Shown: piece after piece, positions 19,562 to 27,494 of the stretch
How the letters are laid out: each line of letters begins with the position of its first letter
Numbering within the stretch: position 1 is the first letter of the stretch
From: an uncultured Rhodospirillales bacterium
Lineage (GTDB): Bacteria; Pseudomonadota; Alphaproteobacteria; Acetobacterales; Acetobacteraceae
Reading direction: 5' to 3'
Assembly (NCBI GenBank): GCA_903865895.1
Contig: CAIPLM010000288.1
Location: 1 to 63,962 of the forward strand
DNA length: 63,962 nucleotides
Notes under the pieces: model-generated
Database searches by the model: none
What the model was told of the DNA's origin: nothing
Seen by the model: the letters and a program-made list of their open reading frames with translations, nothing else
Made by a program: the position numbers and the translations under genes

Positions 19562-20385
19562 CCCTTTACCGCCCCTTGCGCCAATCCGCGCACCATGGAG
19601 CGCTGCACGATGGCGAACAAGGCCAGCACCGGTAGGATGGAGAGGATGCCGCCCGCGGTCAGCGCGCCCCATGGCAGCTGGAATTCACCGACCATCAATT
19701 GCAGGCCGACCGGCCAGGTACGGCTGCCGGAGGAGGTCGTCAGCATGAGCGCGAACAGATACTCGTTCCAAGCGGCGATGCCGATGAACACCGCGCAGGC
19801 CCATAGGCCGCCCTGCACCAGCGGCAGCACGATGCGCACCATGGCGCCGAAGCGGGTGCAGCCGTCAATCCGCGCGGCCTCCTCGAGCTCCAGCGGAATG
19901 GCGTCGAAGAAGCCCTTCATCATCCAGATGAAGATCGGCAGCAGGAAGGCGGTATAGGCGAGCGCCAGGCCGATCCGGCTATCCAGCAGCCCGGCATTCC
20001 GCATGATCACGAAGAGCGGGATGATCATCAGCACCACCGGGAACATGCGCAGGATCAGGAAGAACAGCAGCAGGTTTTGCCGCCCGCGGAACTGCATGCG
20101 TGAGAGGCTATAGGAGGCCATCGTGCCGGCGATCACGCAGATCACCACGGTGAAAAACGTCGTCACCGCCGAGTTCCACATCAGCGCCGGCAGGTTCGAC
20201 TGGGTCCAGATCGCGATGTAGTTGTCGAGCGTCGCCGGGCTCGGCAAAGCGAAGTGGTTGGTGATGATGTCGCGTTCGGCGCGCAGCGAGATGTTGAACG
20301 CCCACAAAACCGGGAAGGCTGCGAACAGCGTGAAGCCAAGGGCGACGAGATAGACGGCGATGCGTTCGAGCGGGCTGCGGCGCAT
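19558..20385 (-). CDS. carbohydrate ABC transporter permease, MalG/UgpE type
   Basis: 275 residues, six predicted helices. The EAA coupling loop is LEEAARIDGCTRFGAMVRIV, followed by the LP and the WNEYLFALML helix typical of MalG-like permeases. It pairs with the permease encoded one base upstream. Place in the operon suggests transport of sulfoquinovose or its glyceryl glycoside, as for the SmoEFGH system. No MalK-type ATPase is in this cluster. Confidence 0.92.
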   Translation of the reverse strand: MRRSPLERIAVYLVALGFTLFAAFPVLWAFNISLRAERDIITNHFALPSPATLDNYIAIWTQSNLPALMWNSAVTTFFTVVICVIAGTMASYSLSRMQFRGRQNLLLFFLILRMFPVVLMIIPLFVIMRNAGLLDSRIGLALAYTAFLLPIFIWMMKGFFDAIPLELEEAARIDGCTRFGAMVRIVLPLVQGGLWACAVFIGIAAWNEYLFALMLTTSSGSRTWPVGLQLMVGEFQLPWGALTAGGILSILPVLALFAIVQRSMVRGLAQGAVKG

Positions 20386-20386
20386 C

Positions 20387-21283
20387 TCAATCCGCCTTCA
20401 GCGCGTTGGAATAGCGCACGTAGAGCCAGGAGCAGGCCATCAGCAGGGCGAACATCACCACGCTGAGCGCCCCCGCATAGCCGAAATTGAACTCGCGATA
20501 GGCCTTCTGGAAGGCGTAGAGGGACAGCACCTGGGTGGAGCGGCCCGGCCCGCCGCCGGTGAGGATGAGCAGCAACTCGGGCGAGTTCATCAGGCTGATC
20601 GCCCGCAGCACCACGGAGGCGACGATGATCACGCGCAGTCCGGGGAGCTGGATATGGATGAAGCGGTGCCAGAAGCGCGCGCCATCCACCGCGGCGGCTT
20701 CGTACAGCTCCTGAGGCACGCCTTTCAGCCCGGCCAGCAGCAACAGGCCGAAGAAGGGGAAGCCGTGCCAGGTTTCCACCGCGATCGCCGCGGGGAGCGC
20801 CCAGTTGGGGTCGGCGAACCAGGCCTTGAAGCCGCCGATTACGCCGAGCCCCTGCAAGGCCGCGTTGATCACGCCGAGCCGGCTATCCAGCATCAGCGCC
20901 CAGAGATTGCCGGCGACCACCAGCGGCAGGAACCAGGGCAGCAGGATCACCACCGACATGAAGCGGAAGCCGGGCAGCTCGTAGTCCAGCGCCACCGCGA
21001 TGATCAGCCCGCAGATGAGTTCCAGCACCACCGTGCCCACCACCCAGATGGCGGTGTTTTCCAGCGAGATCCAGAACACCGGATCATCCCACAGCGCCAG
21101 ATAATGCCGCAGCCCGACATAGCCGGTGCCGAGGTCCATCCGGTTGAGGCGCATCTGGCGGAAGGAGAGGTCGATGCCGGAGATCGTCGGGTAGATGATC
21201 ACCGCGAAGACGAGCGCCAGCGCCGGCAGCAGCAGCAGCCAGGGGAAGGCCTTGGTGTCGGAGATGGCGGAGAGGCGGCGCAT
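20387..21283 (-). CDS. carbohydrate ABC transporter permease, MalF/UgpA type
   Basis: 298 residues with six helices and the EAA loop YEAAAVDGARFWHRFIHIQL followed by P. The ATG at 21283 shares one base with the stop of the upstream enolase-superfamily gene (TGATG), so translation is coupled. With the MalG-type protein it forms the membrane channel for the substrate bound by the 22578-23819 binding protein. Confidence 0.92.
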   Translation of the reverse strand: MRRLSAISDTKAFPWLLLLPALALVFAVIIYPTISGIDLSFRQMRLNRMDLGTGYVGLRHYLALWDDPVFWISLENTAIWVVGTVVLELICGLIIAVALDYELPGFRFMSVVILLPWFLPLVVAGNLWALMLDSRLGVINAALQGLGVIGGFKAWFADPNWALPAAIAVETWHGFPFFGLLLLAGLKGVPQELYEAAAVDGARFWHRFIHIQLPGLRVIIVASVVLRAISLMNSPELLLILTGGGPGRSTQVLSLYAFQKAYREFNFGYAGALSVVMFALLMACSWLYVRYSNALKAD

Positions 21284-22392
21284 CAGACGATGGCGAGCGC
21301 CGTTTTCTCCACCCAGGCCCAGTCCGGCGCGAAGCCGAGGCCGGGGGCGTCGGGGATGGTGAAGGCGCCATTCTCGATCTTCAGCCCGTGCGAGCCGTGG
21401 CGCAGATTGGCGATCTGCTGGGAGGAGATGACGAGTTCCTCGTAATAGTCGTTATTGGGGATGGCGGCGCAGAGCTGGGCCTGCGGCATGCCCATGCCGT
21501 GCACCTGCGCCTTCATGCCGTGGCATTCCGCGAGATGGGCGATTTTGAGCGCCCCGGTCATGCCGCCCTTCATGTGCGGGTTGGTGCGCAGCATGTCGAG
21601 CGCGCCGGCCTGCACCCAGGAGGCGGCGTTCCAATGCGCGCCATCGGAGGTCTCGGCGGCGAGCACGGGGATATCCAGCGCGTCGCACAGCTTGCGGTAG
21701 GAGCCGAGCTCGAACTCGCGCATCGGCTCCTCGTACCAGTAGAAGCCCTCCTCCTCGAGCCGACGGCCGAACCACAGCGAGGTCACGTAGTCCCACCCCG
21801 CCGAGCCGTCGAACATCAGTACCGCGTCGGGCCCGGTCCATTTACGCAGGTTACGGCAGAGCTTGGCGTCCTCCTTGGCGTCACCCCAGGCGTGCAGCTT
21901 GAAGGCGGTGAAGCCGACGTCGATGCATTCCTTGATGTGGCGCTCATACTCGCCCATCGTGTCCCAGGTGACGGTCGAGGCGTAGACCGGCACCACGGGA
22001 TTATGGCCGCCCAGCATCTGCCAGAGCGGCATGTTCGCGCGCTTGGACTTGAGGTCCCAGATCGCCAGATCGACCAGGCCAAGGGAGTGGAGCTGCATTT
22101 CCTCCAGCCGGTCGAGCTCCCAGATGCGGTGCCAGAGATACTCGCTGTTGAGCGCGTCGAGCCCGATCAGCTCCTTCAGCCGGCGCTCCACCAGCGAGCA
22201 CACTGCCTCGCCGCGGCCAGTTTTCACCGCGCCGGTGATGCCCTCGTCGGTTTCGATACGCAGGATGGCGGATTTCGGCACCTTGCCTTTGGGCGTGCCA
22301 TCCCCGGAGCCGGGGAGGCCCGCCCGCCAGCGGAACGTATCACCGACCCAGGGGTCCTCGACGAGATAGCCCTTGATATCGGTGATGCGCAT
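21283..22392 (-). CDS. enolase-superfamily sugar-acid dehydratase (mandelate racemase-like)
   Basis: 369 residues from ATG 22392; the frame upstream only reads through a repeat. Metal ligands are D195 (MFDGSAG), E221 (YEEPM) and E247 (AAETSD), numbered as in mandelate racemase. The base motif on strand two is K165-L-H167 rather than KxK, and H298 (QVHGMGM) sits where the second general base or acid is expected. Members dehydrate sugar acids to 2-keto-3-deoxy acids or racemise carboxylates. Lying between the binding protein and the permeases of a sulfoquinovose-type operon, it is a candidate 6-deoxy-6-sulfogluconate dehydratase. The specific substrate is inference. Confidence 0.85.
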   Translation of the reverse strand: MRITDIKGYLVEDPWVGDTFRWRAGLPGSGDGTPKGKVPKSAILRIETDEGITGAVKTGRGEAVCSLVERRLKELIGLDALNSEYLWHRIWELDRLEEMQLHSLGLVDLAIWDLKSKRANMPLWQMLGGHNPVVPVYASTVTWDTMGEYERHIKECIDVGFTAFKLHAWGDAKEDAKLCRNLRKWTGPDAVLMFDGSAGWDYVTSLWFGRRLEEEGFYWYEEPMREFELGSYRKLCDALDIPVLAAETSDGAHWNAASWVQAGALDMLRTNPHMKGGMTGALKIAHLAECHGMKAQVHGMGMPQAQLCAAIPNNDYYEELVISSQQIANLRHGSHGLKIENGAFTIPDAPGLGFAPDWAWVEKTALAIV

Positions 22393-22420
22393 TGATCGGT
22401 TCCTCTGGTGAAAGGCAAGT

Positions 22421-22577
22421 GGAAGGAAGGTCTCCTTTTTTGAAAAAAAGGAGCAAAAAACTTTTATCACTTTGCTTTATGCCGCTCCCATCCATCCCGA
22501 GAGGCAAGCCAACGGCAACGAAGTGATAAAAAGTTTTTTTGCTTCTTTTTGTTCACAAAAAGAAGTGCTTCCCTTCC
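22421..22577. repeat. nested-hairpin repeat element A
   Basis: 157 bases between the stop of the binding protein and the start of the enolase gene. Outer arms GGAAGGAAG (22421-22429) and CTTCCCTTCC (22568-22577) enclose three stems. Hairpin 1 is CTCCTTTTTT/AAAAAAGGAG (22432-22441, 22444-22453). A long central pair is 22454-22474 with 22519-22541, sharing CAAAAAAC, TTTTATCACTT. Hairpin 2 is CTTCTTTTTG/CAAAAAGAAG (22542-22551, 22556-22565). The architecture is the same as element B at 27358. It is AT-rich in a GC-rich genome. It may attenuate expression of the downstream genes or stabilise mRNA ends. Confidence 0.85.
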
Positions 22578-23819
22578 TTAATTCAAAGCCGCGTCGAGCC
22601 CCTTGAGCATCGCATCCGTCGCCTTCTCCGGCGTGCTCTGGCCGACCAGGATCTTCTGGAACTCCGGCAGCACCACGTTCTGGCTCCACCCGGCCATGCC
22701 GACGAAAGCCGGCGGCAGGGAGCCGAAGCCGATGGTCTCGGCGGCGGCCTGGTAGAGCGGGTTGCCGGTGATGCGGGCGTCCTTGGCGATCACGGTGGAG
22801 GCGGGGAAGTAGCCGGTCTCCTCAAGGAAGGCGATCGAGGGGTCGGTCTCGCCCCAGAAGCTGATCCAGTCCCACGCGGCGTCGATGTTGTCGGCCTTCA
22901 TGATGCCGTTGAAGAGATAGGCGAGGCGGGCGACGCGGGCGGCCGGGCCGGCGGGCTTGGCGGCGGTGCCGAACTGGCCGGGCTTGAAGAAGCGCACCAT
23001 CTCGGTCAGCGAGCCGGTGTGATGCCAGGTCATCGCGGTCTGGCCGGTCTTGAAGCCCTCCATGATCTGGCGGAACCCGTCATTGGTGACCGACGGCGGG
23101 CAGACCTTATGGACGGTGTGCAGCTCCGAATACCACTTCACCGCGGCCAGCACCTTGGCCTTGTCGGTGGCGTTCTTGCCATCTACCACGAACTTGGAGC
23201 CGAAGGCCTCCATGAGGTCGATCAGGTAGGCAGCGCCGCCGGGGCCGGCGCGCATGCCGAAGCCGTAGCGGTTCTTGCTGGGGTCGGTCAGTTTCTTGGC
23301 GACGGTGACGAATTCTTCGAGATTCTTCGGCGGGCCGGCGATGCCGGCTTCCGCGAACCAGTCCTTCCGGTAATAGGTCCAGTCGACGAAGGTGAAGGCG
23401 GGGACGCCGTAGATCTTGCCGTTGAGCGTGCTGCCCTTCCAGCGGTCATCCGGGTAGTTCACCTTGTTGGACCAGGCATTGACCCGGCTGGTGAGATCGA
23501 CCAGCCCGTTCATCGCCATCATGTCCGGCAGGCGCTCGGCGGCGACCATCGAAACGTCGGGCCGGGTGTTGGCGACCACGGCGGCGGTGAACTTCGCCAT
23601 GTATTCGGGGTTGGGGATGTTCTCCTGCTGGAGGGCGATCGCCGGGTATTTCTTGGCGAACAGCTCCATCACCCGCTTGAGGCCGGCGAATTCCTCCTGA
23701 CTGGTGAAATGGTGCCAGTAGACCACCTTGCCGGAGCCGGCGGCCTCGGCATCGTGCAGTCCGGCGGCGGCAGCGGCAGCGAGGCTGGCCAGTAATGTGC
23801 GGCGCGAGAGGTCGTTCAT
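22578..23819 (-). CDS. sugar ABC transporter substrate-binding protein, family 1
   Basis: 413 residues. The N-terminus MNDLSRRTLLASLAAAAAAG carries a twin-arginine-like SRRTLL and an export signal. The mature part follows the family-1 plan: VVYWHHFTSQEEF, GKIYGVPAFTFVDWTYYRKDWF, and FKTGQTAMTWHHTGSL in the middle. It delivers substrate to the two permeases downstream. Context (sulfoquinovosidase, mutarotase) makes sulfoquinovosyl glycerol or sulfoquinovose the favoured ligand, like SmoF of Agrobacterium, but I cannot check the sulfonate-binding residues from memory. It is separated from its permeases by repeat A and the enolase gene. Confidence 0.9.
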   Translation of the reverse strand: MNDLSRRTLLASLAAAAAAGLHDAEAAGSGKVVYWHHFTSQEEFAGLKRVMELFAKKYPAIALQQENIPNPEYMAKFTAAVVANTRPDVSMVAAERLPDMMAMNGLVDLTSRVNAWSNKVNYPDDRWKGSTLNGKIYGVPAFTFVDWTYYRKDWFAEAGIAGPPKNLEEFVTVAKKLTDPSKNRYGFGMRAGPGGAAYLIDLMEAFGSKFVVDGKNATDKAKVLAAVKWYSELHTVHKVCPPSVTNDGFRQIMEGFKTGQTAMTWHHTGSLTEMVRFFKPGQFGTAAKPAGPAARVARLAYLFNGIMKADNIDAAWDWISFWGETDPSIAFLEETGYFPASTVIAKDARITGNPLYQAAAETIGFGSLPPAFVGMAGWSQNVVLPEFQKILVGQSTPEKATDAMLKGLDAALN

Positions 23820-23846
23820 GGTGTCGTCTCCCAGGGTTGTTTTGGT

Positions 23847-24986
23847 TCAGCTGAGCGTGATCGGCGCCGGCGGCGGGCCGGCGGGGCGAAGTCCTTCGGC
23901 GACGGTGGCGACCGCATGCTCGCGCCGCGCCACCTCGGACAGGCCGAGCCCGTGGCCCGGCACATCCGGCGCGATGGCGTAGCCGGCCTCGAAGCGGATC
24001 GGCGTATCGGTGAGGTGCTTATAGTTCTGGAACGAATACTCGATCCATTCGGCCTCCGGCAGCGCGGCGGCGATGTGCACGCCCACTTCGAGGAAGGTGT
24101 TGCCGAGCGTCACCTTCACGCCGTACTCGGCGGCCAGCCAGCAGGCGCGCATCACGTCAGACATTTTGCCGTGGACGTTCATGTAGTCCACCGCGCGGGC
24201 CTCGATCAGGCGGCGCTTGCCGCTGAGGTCGAGATATTCGCCGGTGTTGATGTGGGTGAAGGGCAGGGCTTCCGAGACCTGGCGCAGCCCCTCGAAATCA
24301 TCGCGCAGGCAGGGATCCTCGATCCACAGGATCTCGTGGCCGGCATCGTGATAGGCGTGCAGCGCGCGGATGGCCTCCTTCGGCGTCCAGGCCTCGTTGG
24401 CGTCCACCATGATGACCGGGTTGGGGCCGACGGCCTCCTTCAGCAGGCGCAGGCGCTTGAGGTCCCAGGCGAGGTCGGGGTGGCCGATCTTGATCTTGAA
24501 GGCCTCGAAGCCCATCGCCTTGGCCTTGGCGAAGAACTCGACGTAGTGGGCGTCCGAGAGGTGGAAATCGAGGCCCGAGGCATAGGCGCGCACCTTGGGG
24601 TTGCTGCCACCGAGGAAGCGGTAGAGGGGCAAGCCGGCCTGCTGGGCGGCGAGGTCCCACAGCGCCTGGTCGATCGCCTCGCCGAAGCCGTGTGAGAGGG
24701 CGCGCTGGTTGCCGCCGCGCGGGCGGCCGATGCGGTGGATGAGGGTGGAGGGATGCTGGCCATTGAGACCGGCCCAGGCCTCCGTGCGGAAGCTGCGTTG
24801 CAACTCGCCGAGATTGGGCTGGGCGTAGAACAGGTTGAGCATCCAGCCAGTGCCGGTGCGTCCGTTCTCGTCGTGCAGCTCCAGCACCGAGACGTTGCAG
24901 ACATCGAACCCGACTTGCGAGTCGCCGATCATGCGGTCCCGCTTGAAGGCAAAGCGTGTGATGGTGAAATCTCGGATGGTCGTCAT
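23847..24986 (-). CDS. enolase-superfamily protein (mandelate racemase/muconate lactonizing type)
   Basis: 379 residues. The acid-base pair is K164-I-K166 and the metal ligands are D195 (VDANEAW), E223 (IEDPC) and E250 (NTGEY). H304 in VGVHIAAALPEAEW is a possible third catalytic residue. This KxK arrangement is standard for mandelate-racemase subgroup racemases and dehydratases, and differs from the KxH enzyme at 21283. The pair may therefore do two different steps on the same carbon skeleton. The gene starts 55 bases after the acylase stop and ends 27 bases before the binding protein start, so it probably belongs to the same transcript. Confidence 0.85.
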   Translation of the reverse strand: MTTIRDFTITRFAFKRDRMIGDSQVGFDVCNVSVLELHDENGRTGTGWMLNLFYAQPNLGELQRSFRTEAWAGLNGQHPSTLIHRIGRPRGGNQRALSHGFGEAIDQALWDLAAQQAGLPLYRFLGGSNPKVRAYASGLDFHLSDAHYVEFFAKAKAMGFEAFKIKIGHPDLAWDLKRLRLLKEAVGPNPVIMVDANEAWTPKEAIRALHAYHDAGHEILWIEDPCLRDDFEGLRQVSEALPFTHINTGEYLDLSGKRRLIEARAVDYMNVHGKMSDVMRACWLAAEYGVKVTLGNTFLEVGVHIAAALPEAEWIEYSFQNYKHLTDTPIRFEAGYAIAPDVPGHGLGLSEVARREHAVATVAEGLRPAGPPPAPITLS

Positions 24987-25041
24987 TGCGGCCGGTTCTC
25001 CCCTGTCGAACTATTATAACCTTTCGCCGCGCGGCGTCACC

Positions 25042-27336
25042 TCATCGCTTGGGCTCCAATCGCACCCGCGTTTCGGCAATCGCCTCGATCGCCGCCGTGC
25101 CAAAAGCGAGTGGGAAGGTCTCGCCGGCGCTCCATTTGGCCGCGAGGTCCGCGTAGTGCGGGTCACCGGGAATGCCGGACTGGCCGGGGGCGTTGATGGC
25201 GCGGCTGGCATCCCAGTTTCCGACATCGACGACGGCGCGGAACAGGGCGCCGCCGGAGACCGCGGGGCGGGCGATGGTGGCCCACCAGCGGGCATTCACC
25301 GTGGCGCCATCGCCGCCCGAGACCGGGCCGGAGACATTGGGCGAGGGCAGGGCGGGAAGTTGGGCGGCGAGGGGGTGATGCAGGTCAAGCGCGTGGAGCG
25401 TCCCCCAGGCCCAGCTTGCCGGGTCCGGCCCGCGGGCGGCGGTGAGGGAGGCGACGGCATTGCGCAGGGCGGCCAGCACCATCGCGTCCCGCGTAGCCAC
25501 CGGCTCCGCCCCGAAGCGGGCATCGGGCGCCAGCATCGCGTCCATCAGGACCTGCGGATGGATGGTGCCGACGAGCTCCCGCGCCGCCGCGGGCACCAGC
25601 ATTTGGCGCACCGGCCCTTGCAGCGAGGCAAGCCAGAAGGCGTAGAGCGCCGCGGCCGGACTCTCGGCGGTCATCCGCCGGTCCCACGCGCGCAGCATCG
25701 CCAGCTCCGCTTCGAGCCCGGCTGCGGTCAGCCCGTCCAGCAGCGGCAGCATCCGCGCGGCCCGGCCGGAGAGCACATCCTGTTGCAGGGCGTCGCTGTC
25801 GGCGAGGCTGTGGCGGGTCTGGCCGCCCAGCACCTCGGCGATGCGGCGGTAGCGGTCATCAGAGATCCACTCGAAGCTGATTTTCCTGATGGCATAGGGA
25901 TAACCCGCCGGGAAGGGCATCTGGTTGGCGCTGGCGATCCAGCCGCGCGGCGGGTTGTATTCGCCGGGCATGTCGGCGACCGTGAGGATGCCCGTCCACT
26001 GGTAGCCCCCCTCCGCCGGCACCGGCAGCAGCCCGTCATGGCGCGGCCGGATCGGCACCCGCCCGGCGGCCTGCCAGCCGATATTCCCGTCAACATCGGC
26101 ATACATGTAGTTGCTGCCCCACACCGCCGTGTCGAGCGCCTTGCGGTATTCGGGCCAATCCCGCGCCAGGATCACCGGCACATATTCCAGCGCCACCGCG
26201 CCGCCGGGATCGAGAAACACCGAGCGCAGCGCGATCGCCTGGCCGGGCGCTTCATGGATGATCGGCCCGTCCGGCGTGAGGCCGATCTCGATCGGCACAG
26301 CCTCGCCGCCACGCACCGCGATGATTTCCCGGACGCGGGTGATCGCCCGCCATCCCGTGGCAGTGCGGTATTCGGTGGCGGCTGCGTTCAGGGTGAGGAG
26401 GAACAGATCCTCCTGGTCAATCTGGAAATCGGTGCGGCCAAAGGCGATGCGGTCATTGTGCCCGAACTGGAACCCCGGCCGGCTCGCCGGTCCGGCGCCG
26501 ATCGCATCAAGCCCTGGCGCCCTTAGATGGGTGATGAAGCGCGGCCCCGGCACGCTGAAGGCGAGATGCGGATCATTGGCCAGGATCGCCCGCCCGGTGC
26601 TGCTCATCGAGGGCGCGATCACCCAGGCATTGCTGCCGTTGCGGGCGTCGATATCGTCGAGCCCGGCATGGCGCACGGCGCGGCTGAAGGGCAGGGGGGC
26701 GGTGAAGAGTTCGTAGAGCGCCAGCGCATCGGCCGGCAGACGGCACGGGTCGAGCCCCTGCGGCACGCTCGGCGTCCAGTCCGGTTCCAGCTTCTGCATC
26801 AGCGCGTCAGCGCTGAGGTGCCCGCGGCAGGCGAGGCGCACCCGGCGCAACTCGCCCCGCACATTCGGCCCGGTGCCGCGCATCCGCAGAAGGTCTTCCG
26901 CCTCCCAAGGCTCGGGCTGCATGGCGAGTGCGCGGAATTCTGGCGGCAGCAGCGCGGGGGCGGCCAACACCTCGGCGATGCGGGCATTGATACCGCGCAC
27001 CCAGGCCTGGGCGATGCCCTTCACGCGGGGATCGTAGAGCCCCCATTCCGCCGTGAGATCGCCACGGAACAGCAGGGTGCGCGCCGCCTTGTCATAGGGC
27101 ACGAAGGCGCTGCCGAGGCTGGCGGCCAGCCGACCGAGCATGCGGCGGCGGCCGATATCCATCTGCCACAGCCGCGCCGTTGCCGCCGCGTAGCCCTGGC
27201 CGAAGAACGCGTCCTCGATGCTTGCCGCCGTGATGTGCGGGATGCCGTTGGTATCGGTGACGATCTCGACCGGCGCCGATACCCCGGCGACCACGCGTGT
27301 TTCAGCCTGCACCTGGCCTCCGATCAGCGATTGCAT
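25042..27336 (-). CDS. penicillin-acylase-family Ntn hydrolase, probably exported
   Basis: 764 residues from ATG 27336. The precursor is an alpha chain followed by the beta-chain nucleophile in ARNGSNAWVIAP; autocleavage would free S235. IVTDTNGIPHI near the start, GFQFGHNDRIAFG and GNWDASRAINAPGQSG at the end are family landmarks. Such enzymes hydrolyse amides (beta-lactam side chains, acyl-homoserine lactones, N-acyl amino acids). An in-frame ATG at 27498, overlapping the previous gene's stop, would add 54 residues encoded by repeat B and supply KR plus a leucine-rich hydrophobic stretch ending VQA, a credible signal peptide. The true start is uncertain. Confidence 0.85.
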   Translation of the reverse strand: MQSLIGGQVQAETRVVAGVSAPVEIVTDTNGIPHITAASIEDAFFGQGYAAATARLWQMDIGRRRMLGRLAASLGSAFVPYDKAARTLLFRGDLTAEWGLYDPRVKGIAQAWVRGINARIAEVLAAPALLPPEFRALAMQPEPWEAEDLLRMRGTGPNVRGELRRVRLACRGHLSADALMQKLEPDWTPSVPQGLDPCRLPADALALYELFTAPLPFSRAVRHAGLDDIDARNGSNAWVIAPSMSSTGRAILANDPHLAFSVPGPRFITHLRAPGLDAIGAGPASRPGFQFGHNDRIAFGRTDFQIDQEDLFLLTLNAAATEYRTATGWRAITRVREIIAVRGGEAVPIEIGLTPDGPIIHEAPGQAIALRSVFLDPGGAVALEYVPVILARDWPEYRKALDTAVWGSNYMYADVDGNIGWQAAGRVPIRPRHDGLLPVPAEGGYQWTGILTVADMPGEYNPPRGWIASANQMPFPAGYPYAIRKISFEWISDDRYRRIAEVLGGQTRHSLADSDALQQDVLSGRAARMLPLLDGLTAAGLEAELAMLRAWDRRMTAESPAAALYAFWLASLQGPVRQMLVPAAARELVGTIHPQVLMDAMLAPDARFGAEPVATRDAMVLAALRNAVASLTAARGPDPASWAWGTLHALDLHHPLAAQLPALPSPNVSGPVSGGDGATVNARWWATIARPAVSGGALFRAVVDVGNWDASRAINAPGQSGIPGDPHYADLAAKWSAGETFPLAFGTAAIEAIAETRVRLEPKR

Positions 27337-27357
27337 GGAAAGCAGAAGTAAAAGTAA

Positions 27358-27483
27358 GCAAGCGCTTCTTTTTGAAAAAAGAAGCAAAAACTTCTTATCC
27401 GTTTGCTTCGCGCCCACCGGGGAGAGCGCGAAGCAAACGGACGAAAGTTTTTTGGTTCTTTTTTTCAAAAAAGAACCGCTTGC
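27358..27483. repeat. nested-hairpin repeat element B
   Basis: 126 bases, the same plan as element A. Outer arms are GCAAGCG (27358-27364) and CGCTTGC (27477-27483). Hairpin 1 is CTTCTTTTT/AAAAAGAAG (27365-27373, 27376-27384). Central arms are 27385-27413 with 27426-27454, including a perfect 15-base match CCGTTTGCTTCGCGC. Hairpin 2 is GTTCTTTTTT/AAAAAAGAAC (27455-27464, 27467-27476). It lies between the two acylase genes. Unlike A, its central stem has a GC-rich top. Confidence 0.88.
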
Positions 27484-27494
27484 CTGCTCCTCCC

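Noticed and set aside
24835-26526. 563-codon plus-strand open frame
   Set aside because: It is antisense to the acylase at 25042-27336, which has full domain motifs. The product is low-complexity (Arg, Gly, His) typical of GC-rich shadow frames.
22421-27483. The two hairpin repeats as a CRISPR array or simple terminators
   Set aside because: They are only two copies 5 kb apart with no spacers, and each is a nested multi-stem structure rather than one hairpin.
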